5,652 nucleotides of DNA from Rhodoferax sp. (GTDB lineage Bacteria > Pseudomonadota > Gammaproteobacteria > Burkholderiales > Burkholderiaceae_C), in the NCBI GenBank assembly GCA_021731215.1, contig JAKFXU010000492.1, positions 1 to 5,652 on the forward strand, written 5' to 3'. Both the position numbers and the translations under genes were made by a program. Under the pieces are notes generated by a model. That model searched no databases. It was not told where the DNA came from and was given only the letters and a program-made list of their open reading frames with translations. This document shows positions 1-5,460 of the stretch, in pieces (within the stretch, counting starts at the first letter, position 1; the number at the start of each line of letters is the position of its first letter).

Positions 1-242
1 AGTCGGAGGCGCGCGTGGCGCGTTTCTTGCGCATTCAGTCGGAACGTTTTGCGCTCATGGGCTACTCGCCCAACCGTTTCACCCTGCCCATGACCCGGCG
101 CGATATTGGCAACCACCTCAACGTGACGCTGGAGACGGTCAGCCGCGCCTTCTCGGCACTTGATCACCTGGGCATCATCGCAGTCGAGCGACGCGAAGTC
201 GAAATTCTCTCGATGGATGCGCTGCGCCGCTTTGAAAGCTAG
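1..242 (+). CDS. fnr: FNR-type Crp/Fnr family transcription regulator, C-terminal part (5' end outside window)
   Basis: The open frame enters from the left edge (first full codon at 3) and stops with TAG at 240-242, leaving 79 residues. They match the C-terminal winged helix-turn-helix of Crp/Fnr regulators: a dimer-helix tail (VARFL, SERF), the FNR-like stretch GYSPNRFTLPMTRRDIGNHL (visible residues 20-39), and the recognition helix TLETVSRAF (42-50). The E-x-x-S-R pattern there (E44, S47, R48) is the one FNR uses to read TTGAT-N4-ATCAA sites, so binding specificity should be FNR-like. FNR proteins are cytoplasmic oxygen- or redox-responsive regulators that activate anaerobic metabolism. The cysteines that would hold an iron-sulphur cluster lie in the missing N-terminal part, so oxygen sensing itself cannot be confirmed. 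A paralogue of the same subfamily (Anr, Dnr or FixK-like) remains possible. The stop codon abuts the downstream usp gene, suggesting co-transcription. Confidence 0.9.
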   Translation, partial: SEARVARFLRIQSERFALMGYSPNRFTLPMTRRDIGNHLNVTLETVSRAFSALDHLGIIAVERREVEILSMDALRRFES

Positions 243-247
243 TGGCC

Positions 248-793
248 ATGGCTGCCGGAACCCTCGTGGCGTTGCCAAGAAGTGGCTCCAGAGTTGACAA
301 TATTCTGGTTCCCACCGACGGCTCGGCTCTGAGCATTGCCGCCGCGCTCAAGGCAGTGGACTTCGCCCGGCGCTTGCAGGCACGGGTGGTGGCGTTTCAT
401 GCGATACCGGTTTACCAGTACCCGGTCTACGTCGGCGGCATTCCGTTTGAGTGCCCGTCCGAGGCCGACTATGAGAAGCAATGCCGCGCCATCGTTAACC
501 GTTATCTTGGCCTGCTGGCCAAGGCCGCCCGCGCACAGGGGGTGGAGTTCAGCTCACGCATCGAGTTCAACTCCAATGCGGCCCAGGCCATCGTGGATGC
601 CGCCCAGCGCGACAATTGCAGCCTGATTTTCATGGGCTCGCACGGCCGCAGCGGTTTGTCCAAAGTTTTTCTTGGCAGTGTTACGCACAAGACCCTGACC
701 CTGACCCACTCATCGGTCATGGTGGACCGTCCGACGCCAGATGAAATCGCCCAGGCTGAAGTGTTGATGCGAGAAAGTGCGATTGAGCCATAA
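248..793 (+). CDS. Universal stress protein (UspA family, ATP-binding type)
   Basis: A 181-residue cytoplasmic Usp-domain protein. The first strand and nucleotide loop are seen as NILVPTDGS (about residues 18-26). The C-terminal signature G-x2-G-x9-G-S is intact (G130, G133, G143, S144, within MGSHGRSGL...FLGSV), which in this family marks the ATP-binding MJ0577-like subgroup. Usual Usp domains are about 140-150 residues. The excess here is a roughly 16-residue N-terminal lead, an aromatic/proline-rich insertion around residues 54-70 (VYQYPVYVGG), and a tail after VMVDRP. Start choice is uncertain. GTG at 242 would overlap the regulator's TAG by one base. ATG at 248 has a weak GAAAG about 9 bases upstream and is chosen here. 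GTG 266 or TTG 272 would remove most of the extra N-terminus. Translation is probably coupled to the upstream FNR-like gene, linking this Usp to low-oxygen or stress response. The precise role of individual Usp proteins is generally unknown. Confidence 0.92.
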   Translation: MAAGTLVALPRSGSRVDNILVPTDGSALSIAAALKAVDFARRLQARVVAFHAIPVYQYPVYVGGIPFECPSEADYEKQCRAIVNRYLGLLAKAARAQGVEFSSRIEFNSNAAQAIVDAAQRDNCSLIFMGSHGRSGLSKVFLGSVTHKTLTLTHSSVMVDRPTPDEIAQAEVLMRESAIEP

Positions 794-827
794 CCGCATG
801 ATGTAAGGAAACTGCCCCGCCCAGAGA

Positions 828-854
828 TTTACACTGCTGCTGTAAAGAGTTACA
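828..854. promoter_or_regulatory. Nested TGTAA/TTACA inverted repeats, possible operator
   Basis: Two overlapping perfect inverted repeats are visible: TTTACA (828-833), 7 bases, TGTAAA (841-846); and TGTAA (841-845), 4 bases, TTACA (850-854). The middle half-site is shared. A further TGTAA lies at 802-806. The second repeat overlaps the candidate -10 box and the first includes the candidate -35, a placement that would suit a repressor. The sequence does not match the FNR box. No known regulator is assigned. Confidence 0.4.
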
Positions 855-856
855 GT
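828..856 (+). promoter_or_regulatory. Candidate sigma-70 promoter for the CheB-CheR/cyclase operon
   Basis: TTTACA at 828-833 matches the -35 consensus at 5 of 6 positions. It is followed, after exactly 17 bases, by TACAGT at 851-856, which matches the -10 consensus at 4 of 6. Transcription would start near 863, leaving a leader of about 38 bases before the TTG start at 901. The 107-base gap after usp is the only sizeable non-coding space upstream of the fusion gene, so a promoter here is expected. The -10 is only moderate, and the assignment is a pattern match without experimental support. Confidence 0.4.
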
Positions 857-891
857 TTGCACGATCAAGCGGTCCTTGACAGGACTGAAGC

Positions 892-896
892 GGAGG
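892..896 (+). promoter_or_regulatory. Shine-Dalgarno GGAGG deciding the TTG start of the CheB-CheR gene
   Basis: GGAGG sits four bases before TTG at 901. The codon just before 901 is an in-frame TGA (898-900), and no ATG, GTG, TTG or CTG occurs in frame between 901 and the catalytic Ser21 codon, so the TTG start is effectively forced. Confidence 0.75.
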
Positions 897-900
897 TTGA

Positions 901-3525
901 TTGAACAGCAATAATGCCCGCCCCTCGGGCGAGCCCTTCCCCATTGTCGGTATTGGCGCCTCCGCCGGCGGGCTGGTGGCGCTCGAGCAGTTCTTGTCGC
1001 ATGTGCCGCCCGGCAGTGGCATGGCCTTTGTCATTGTTCAGCACCTCGATCCGCACCGGGAGGGCATGCTCGTTGAACTGCTGCAACGTCATACCCTGAT
1101 GCCGATTGTCGAGGCCCAGGACCTGATGGTGGTCGAACCCGACCATGTCTATGTGATTCCGCCGGGCCGCGACCTCGGCGTGCGCCAGGGCGTGCTGTAT
1201 TTGCTGGAGCCGTCCGAAACCCGCGGTCTGCGCCTGCCAATCGATTTCTTTTTCAAGTCGCTGGCCGAGGACCGGCAACAAAACAGCATCGGTGTCATCC
1301 TGTCGGGCATGGACTCGGACGGCGCGGCGGGACTGCGCGCCATCCGGCAAGCGGCGGGTGCGTGCTTTGTGCAAACGCCGGCAAGCGCTCAGTTCGACAG
1401 CATGCCGCGCAGCGCCATCGACGCCGGTGTGGCCGATGTGGTCGCCCCGGCCGATGAATTGCCCGGCAAGATACTGGCTTATATCGCTCACTTCCGGTTT
1501 GTCGTGCAGAACGAAGCCGACGCCGGTCCGACCAAGGTCGACTCCTTCGATCAAGTAATTGCTCAATTGCATGTCCAGACCGGACATGATTTCTCGCTCT
1601 ACAAAAAAAGCACGATCTCGCGGCGCATTGAGCGGCGCATGGGCCTGCATCAACTGAGCCGGATTGCCGACTACTTGCGCTATTTGCGCGAGACGCCAAA
1701 AGAGGCCGAGTTGTTGTTCAACGAGCTGCTGATCGGGGTGAGCAGTTTTTTCCGGGATGCCGGCGTGTGGGAGCAGCTCAAAACCGAGCTCATCCCGGCG
1801 CTGCTGGCCAGCCACCCCAAGGGTGCCGCGTTGCGGGCCTGGGTGCCCGGCTGCGCCAGCGGCGAGGAGGCCTATTCGCTGGCCATGTGCTTCAAGGAGG
1901 TGCTCGAAGCTGCCAATCCGCCCGAGCGCGTCATGTTGCAGATTTTTGCCTCTGATTTGGACAAGGAAGCCATTGCCACGGCCCGCGCCGGCGTTTATCC
2001 GCGCAGCATTGCAGCCGATGTGTCTGAACAGCGACTGAGCCGGTTTTTCGTCGAAGAGGGCGCCGGCTACCGGGTCGGCAATGAAATTCGCGAGATGGTG
2101 ATTTTTGCCGAGCAAAACCTGATCGTTGACCCGCCTTTCACCAAGCTCGATTTGTTGAGCTGCCGCAACTTGTTGATTTACCTGGAAGCGGAGTTGCAGG
2201 CCAAACTGATCCAACTGTTTCATTACAGTCTTAATGCCGGCGGTTTCCTGCTGTTGGGCAGTGCCGAATCGGTCGGTTCGGCCAGTGCGCTGTTCGCCCC
2301 CTTGACCGGCAGATCGCGGTTTTATCGGCGCCTGGATGCACCCGCGCGGGTGCTGCCAGTGGGTTTTCCGGCGGCGTTTGTGCATGCGCATGGCCAGGCC
2401 GGTGACGGCGCCACGGCGCTGGCGGGCGCAGCTTTGCTATCCGCCCCCAACCTGCAGTTGCTGGCGGATCGACTGGTGCTGCAGCGCTACGCGCCGGCCG
2501 CGGTGCTGGTCACCCATCAGGGCGACCTGCTCTATGTCAGCGGCAGAACCGGCAAATACCTGGAGCCGGCCACTGGCAAGGCCAGCCTCAATGTGCTGGC
2601 CATGGCGCGCGAGGGGCTTGGGCAGATCTTGAGTGAGACCTTCCACCGGGCATTGCGCGACCAGCGCGTGGGCACCGCCAAGAAGGTAAAAATAATCAGC
2701 GAAGGCGCACCGCTGTATGTTGACGTCATCGTGCAGCCCTTGCAAGAGCCATTGGCCTTGCACGGGTTGGTGCTGATTGTTTTCGTCGAGGTGGTGGCGC
2801 CACGGCGGCGCCGGGCGCGCGGCGCGGCTGACGAGGTGGCGCTCGACGCCGCCCGTCTGGAGACCTTGATGCAGGAACTGGCCCAGTCGCGCGAAGATGC
2901 CAAGTCAATCCGCGAGGAAATGCAGACCTCGCAGGAGGAGCTTAAATCGACCAATGAAGAGTTGCAGTCCACCAATGAAGAGTTGCAGTCCGCCAACGAG
3001 GAACTGACCACCTCCAAGGAGGAAATGCAGTCCATGAACGAGGAGCTGCAGATCGTCAACCTGGAGTTGCAGGCCAAGGTCAACGAGTTGTCGCGCGCCA
3101 GCAATGACATGAAGAATCTGCTCAACAGCACTGAAATCGCTACCCTGTTTCTGGATGAATCGCTCAAGGTGCGCCGCTTCACGGCCCAGACCACCCGCAT
3201 CATCAAGCTGATCCCCGGCGACATTGGCCGACCGATTACGGACCTTGTGAGCGCCTTGAACTATCCCGAGATGGCGCAAGACGCGCACGAAGTGCTGCGC
3301 ACATTGGTGTTCTGCGAAAAAGATGTGTCGACCACCGACGCGCGCTGGTTCAAGGTGCGCACCATGCCCTACCATACGCAGGAGAACCGGATCGACGGCC
3401 TGGTCATTACGTTTTTGGATGTCACCCGACTCAAGCAGCTCGAAGCCGAGTTGGCTGCCAGCCAAACCAGGCTGGTGGCGCTGGAAAATGCCAGACCGCA
3501 GGGGGGCGCTGATGGTGTATCGTAA
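901..3525 (+). CDS. CheB methylesterase - CheR methyltransferase - PAS - coiled coil - PAS fusion protein
   Basis: An 874-residue, apparently soluble multidomain signalling protein. Residues 12-195 form a CheB-type methylesterase (glutamate methyl ester hydrolysis) with its catalytic triad visible: S21 in GASAGG, H48 in VQHLD, D140 in SGMDSDG. There is no N-terminal receiver domain; the catalytic domain begins almost at the start codon. Residues about 215-480 are a CheR-type SAM-dependent glutamate methyltransferase: N-terminal helices (DFSLYKKSTISRRIERRM), SSFFRD (281-286), SAM motif VPGCASGEEAYSLAM (315-329), FASDLD (349-354) and LLSCRNLLIYL (418-428). Residues about 515-632 look PAS-like. 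Residues 650-735 are a coiled coil built from seven EE-x-x-x-x-x heptads (672-720). Residues about 739-850 form a terminal PAS domain. This architecture is known in proteobacteria, often followed or fused to kinases. No kinase is present here; a diguanylate cyclase gene overlaps the 3' end. The substrates are unknown, with chemoreceptor-like proteins the obvious guess. TTG start with GGAGG close upstream. Confidence 0.95.
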   Translation: MNSNNARPSGEPFPIVGIGASAGGLVALEQFLSHVPPGSGMAFVIVQHLDPHREGMLVELLQRHTLMPIVEAQDLMVVEPDHVYVIPPGRDLGVRQGVLYLLEPSETRGLRLPIDFFFKSLAEDRQQNSIGVILSGMDSDGAAGLRAIRQAAGACFVQTPASAQFDSMPRSAIDAGVADVVAPADELPGKILAYIAHFRFVVQNEADAGPTKVDSFDQVIAQLHVQTGHDFSLYKKSTISRRIERRMGLHQLSRIADYLRYLRETPKEAELLFNELLIGVSSFFRDAGVWEQLKTELIPALLASHPKGAALRAWVPGCASGEEAYSLAMCFKEVLEAANPPERVMLQIFASDLDKEAIATARAGVYPRSIAADVSEQRLSRFFVEEGAGYRVGNEIREMVIFAEQNLIVDPPFTKLDLLSCRNLLIYLEAELQAKLIQLFHYSLNAGGFLLLGSAESVGSASALFAPLTGRSRFYRRLDAPARVLPVGFPAAFVHAHGQAGDGATALAGAALLSAPNLQLLADRLVLQRYAPAAVLVTHQGDLLYVSGRTGKYLEPATGKASLNVLAMAREGLGQILSETFHRALRDQRVGTAKKVKIISEGAPLYVDVIVQPLQEPLALHGLVLIVFVEVVAPRRRRARGAADEVALDAARLETLMQELAQSREDAKSIREEMQTSQEELKSTNEELQSTNEELQSANEELTTSKEEMQSMNEELQIVNLELQAKVNELSRASNDMKNLLNSTEIATLFLDESLKVRRFTAQTTRIIKLIPGDIGRPITDLVSALNYPEMAQDAHEVLRTLVFCEKDVSTTDARWFKVRTMPYHTQENRIDGLVITFLDVTRLKQLEAELAASQTRLVALENARPQGGADGVS
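2914..3060 (+). repeat. Seven heptad (21-bp) repeats encoding the coiled coil
   Basis: Seven consecutive 21-bp units encode heptads that each start with EE and mostly read E-E-L/M-Q-S-x-N (residues 672-720 of the fusion protein). A degenerate unit, LELQAKV, follows. The units have diverged at DNA level except for two adjacent copies that are identical. The regular charged/hydrophobic spacing predicts a long parallel coiled coil that would dimerise the protein and connect the two PAS segments. Confidence 0.85.
2950..2991 (+). repeat. Exact 21-bp tandem duplication inside the coiled-coil repeats
   Basis: Two identical 21-bp copies lie head to tail (2950-2970 and 2971-2991). They begin ACCAATGAAGAG and end TTGCAGTCC, and encode T-N-E-E-L-Q-S twice. 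Identity at synonymous positions contrasts with the divergence of the other heptad units and suggests a recent unit duplication or slippage. The unit length keeps both reading frame and heptad phase. Confidence 0.9.
3501..3506 (+). promoter_or_regulatory. G-run acting as ribosome binding site for the cyclase gene
   Basis: GGGGGG lies five bases before ATG 3512, inside the 3' end of the fusion gene. It can pair with the anti-Shine-Dalgarno CCUCC through a G-U pair. It favours ATG 3512 over the in-frame ATG at 3488, which has only a weak upstream site. Confidence 0.5.
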
Positions 3526-5362
3526 AAACCTGGCCAACCCCGACGCGCTGCGTCGACTGGCGCAGCAGCGTTTTTCAGAGCGCGTGAGGCGCGCCGCCAC
3601 GCCCTTGAGCGCCGCGGAGCTGGAGCACTTGCTGGAAGAACTGCAAATTCACCAAATTGAGCTGGAGATGCAAAACGAGCATCTGGAGGCCACCCGCGCG
3701 CAACTGGAGGCGGCGCTCACGCAAAGCAGCGAGCTGTATGACTTTTCGCCGGTCGGCAGCCTGCTGCTGGAGCGCACCGGCAGCATCAGCAAAATGAACC
3801 TGGCGGCCGCCAGCCTGTTGGGCGGTGAGCGCGCCCGGCTGCTGGGCAGCCGGCTCGGCTCGTACGTCTTGGATGCCCAACGCCCCGTGTTCAACGCCCT
3901 ATTGGAGCAGGCCCGCGCCTGTGGTGACGTGCACGGCGGGGAACTGGCACTGGTAAGAGAGGGACTGCCGACGCTGCAGGTGCAACTCAAGGTGGCCGCG
4001 CTGCCCAACGCCACAGGCTGGCAGGTCATCCTGGTGGACATCACCGAGGGCAAACTTCTTGAGCAGCGCCTGCGCGCCGGTGAGCAGCGCTGGAAGCTGG
4101 CGCTGGAGGCCAGCGGCGACGGCGTGTGGGACTGGAATGTGCAAACCGGCGACGTGGTTTTTTCCAAACGGTTCGAACAACTCTACGGCTTTGGAAAGAA
4201 CGAATACGGTCAGCGCCTGGAGGACTGGAGTTCGCGCATCCATCCCGAGGACAAGCCGCAACTGATGGCGGCCCTGCAAGCCTATCTGAGCGGTCAGGCC
4301 GACCATTATTCCAATGAACACCGCGGCCAATGCAAGAACGGCAACTGGAAATGGGTGCTGGCCCGCGGCGCCATCGTCAGCCGCACCGAGGATGGCAAGC
4401 CATTGCGCATGGTTGGCACCCACGTCGATGTGACTGGCAGAAAGCTGATCGAAGAGAAACTGCGCGTGGCGGCCCAATTCCAGCAAGCGGTGTTTGACTC
4501 CCTGGCGCAACAAGTCGCGGTGCTCGATCGCCACGGCACGGTGCTGCAAACCAATGCCGCCTGGCGCCAATATGCGCTTGATGGCGGGTTGGCGGATGCG
4601 ACGAGTTTGGTCGGCAGCAACTACCTGAAAATCCTCGATGGCGTCAGCGGCCATGACCAGCAGACGGCGCAGGCGGTCGCGGCCGGCATGGCCGCCGTGG
4701 CCGGCGGCGAGCTGGCGCATTTTCAACTGCAGCAGCCGTTCTTTTCCCCGAGCGACAAGCGCTGGTTCAGCATGCGGGCCATGCCAGTGCATGATGTAGA
4801 GCAGCGGATGGTGGTCAGCCACGACGATGTCAGCAATCTCAAGGCGGCCGAACTGGCGAGCTGGACCCTCGCCAACATCGATACCCTGACCGGGGCGCTG
4901 AGCCGGCGCAATTTTCTCAATTTGGCCGAGCAGGAACTGGCGCGCTCCAGGCGCTATGAACTGCCGCTGATGTTGCTGATGCTTGACCTCGACCATTTCA
5001 AATGCATCAACGACCAGTACGGCCATGCGGCGGGCGATGCCGTGTTGCAAGGTTTTGTGCAGACGGTGTCGGTTGTATTGCGCGAGTCGGACTTTATTGG
5101 CCGCCTCGGTGGCGAAGAGTTTGCGGTGTTGTTGCCCAATACCACGCCCGAAGGCGGGCGCGCACTGGCACAGCGCATTATCGAGAGTGTGCGTGCCAGC
5201 CTGGTTGAAGTGGCAGGTGCGCGCATCGGCTACACGGCCAGCATCGGGGCCGCCTGTCTGGCCAGCGAAACCGCCTTTGCGACCCTGTTGGGTCGGGCCG
5301 ACGCCGCGCTGTACCGGGCCAAGGACGCGGGACGCGATCGCCTGGAGGTGGGGCCGGCCTAG
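3512..5362 (+). CDS. Diguanylate cyclase with three PAS domains (PAS-PAS-PAS-GGDEF)
   Basis: A 616-residue, apparently cytoplasmic protein predicted to condense two GTP into c-di-GMP. An N-terminal charged helical linker (about 34-75, with ELQIHQIELEMQNEHLEA) precedes a PAS domain (about 76-180, starting YDFSPVGSLLL). A PAS_3-like domain with PAC tail follows (about 192-316; DGVWDWN, HPEDK, WKWVLARG, THVDVTGRK), then a third PAS (about 324-447; AVLDRHGTVLQTNAAW). The GGDEF domain (about 455-612) carries the metal residue D492 in LDLDHFK, N500-D501, the active-site GGEEF at 533-537, and ASIGA. The inhibitory RxxD site is present as R524-E-S-D527, exactly five residues before GGEEF. The cyclase should therefore be active and product-inhibited. 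No EAL domain is present. The open frame continues upstream to 3323, but that part shadows the PAS of the preceding gene; ATG 3512 has the G-run site. The 14-base overlap with the CheB-CheR gene implies translational coupling. The PAS ligands are not evident. Confidence 0.95.
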   Translation: MVYRKNLANPDALRRLAQQRFSERVRRAATPLSAAELEHLLEELQIHQIELEMQNEHLEATRAQLEAALTQSSELYDFSPVGSLLLERTGSISKMNLAAASLLGGERARLLGSRLGSYVLDAQRPVFNALLEQARACGDVHGGELALVREGLPTLQVQLKVAALPNATGWQVILVDITEGKLLEQRLRAGEQRWKLALEASGDGVWDWNVQTGDVVFSKRFEQLYGFGKNEYGQRLEDWSSRIHPEDKPQLMAALQAYLSGQADHYSNEHRGQCKNGNWKWVLARGAIVSRTEDGKPLRMVGTHVDVTGRKLIEEKLRVAAQFQQAVFDSLAQQVAVLDRHGTVLQTNAAWRQYALDGGLADATSLVGSNYLKILDGVSGHDQQTAQAVAAGMAAVAGGELAHFQLQQPFFSPSDKRWFSMRAMPVHDVEQRMVVSHDDVSNLKAAELASWTLANIDTLTGALSRRNFLNLAEQELARSRRYELPLMLLMLDLDHFKCINDQYGHAAGDAVLQGFVQTVSVVLRESDFIGRLGGEEFAVLLPNTTPEGGRALAQRIIESVRASLVEVAGARIGYTASIGAACLASETAFATLLGRADAALYRAKDAGRDRLEVGPA

Positions 5363-5460
5363 CCGCCGCGCCGGGCCGCCCCAAGCAAGGCGTGCCCCCT
5401 TGGGGGGCAGCGCAGTACACGAAGTGACAAGCGTGGGGGCCAAGCCTAGCGGGACAAGCC
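5363..5460. repeat. GC-rich palindromic intergenic element between convergent genes
   Basis: These 98 non-coding bases fill the whole gap between the cyclase stop and the stop of the convergent usp gene. They contain CCCCAAG (5379-5385) facing CTTGGGG (5399-5405), an alternative tighter hairpin GCCCCC (5394-5399) with GGGGGC (5403-5408), a small CAC-GAA-GTG hairpin near 5418-5426, and GCGTGGGGGCC (5431-5441), which is partly complementary to the GGCCGCCCC start of the block. From memory this resembles a dispersed intergenic repeat of Comamonadaceae genomes. It may also end transcription from both sides, although there is no clear T-run typical of an intrinsic terminator. Confidence 0.6.
5379..5405. 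terminator. Possible bidirectional terminator hairpin
   Basis: A perfect 7-bp stem, CCCCAAG/CTTGGGG, with a 13-base loop sits just after the cyclase stop. It competes with the 6-bp GCCCCC/GGGGGC hairpin. The convergent gene arrangement makes a terminator likely here, but the absence of a T-tract on either strand keeps this tentative. Confidence 0.3.

Noticed and set aside
294..299. TTGACA inside the usp gene as an internal promoter
   Set aside because: No acceptable -10 box about 17 bases downstream, and the position lies inside the usp coding sequence.
855..868. Possible FNR box ahead of the fusion gene
   Set aside because: Only the half-site ATCAA (864-868) is present; the paired half at 855-859 matches TTGAT at a single position.
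876..881. TTGACA as a -35 box
   Set aside because: A perfect hexamer, but a -10 at the right distance would fall on or after the start codon at 901, and no TATAAT-like sequence is there.
1603..1609. Run of seven A in the CheR domain as a programmed frameshift site
   Set aside because: The codon phase is TAC AAA AAA AGC, so the classical slippery heptamer is out of phase, and the encoded YKKS continues a conserved CheR motif.
865..2391. Long minus-strand open frame (508 codons) opposite the CheB-CheR gene
   Set aside because: It is antisense to a clearly conserved enzyme gene, rich in Gln, Gly, His and Arg with no recognisable domain. Long antisense frames are common in GC-rich genes.
3323..3511. 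Upstream extension of the cyclase frame to ATG 3323
   Set aside because: These 63 codons lie out of frame within the PAS domain of the fusion gene and encode Arg/Pro/Trp-rich sequence without homology features. ATG 3512 has a better ribosome site.
3899..5443. Long minus-strand open frame (514 codons) opposite the cyclase gene
   Set aside because: Same shadow effect. It also runs through the intergenic palindromic block, and its sequence has no recognisable family.
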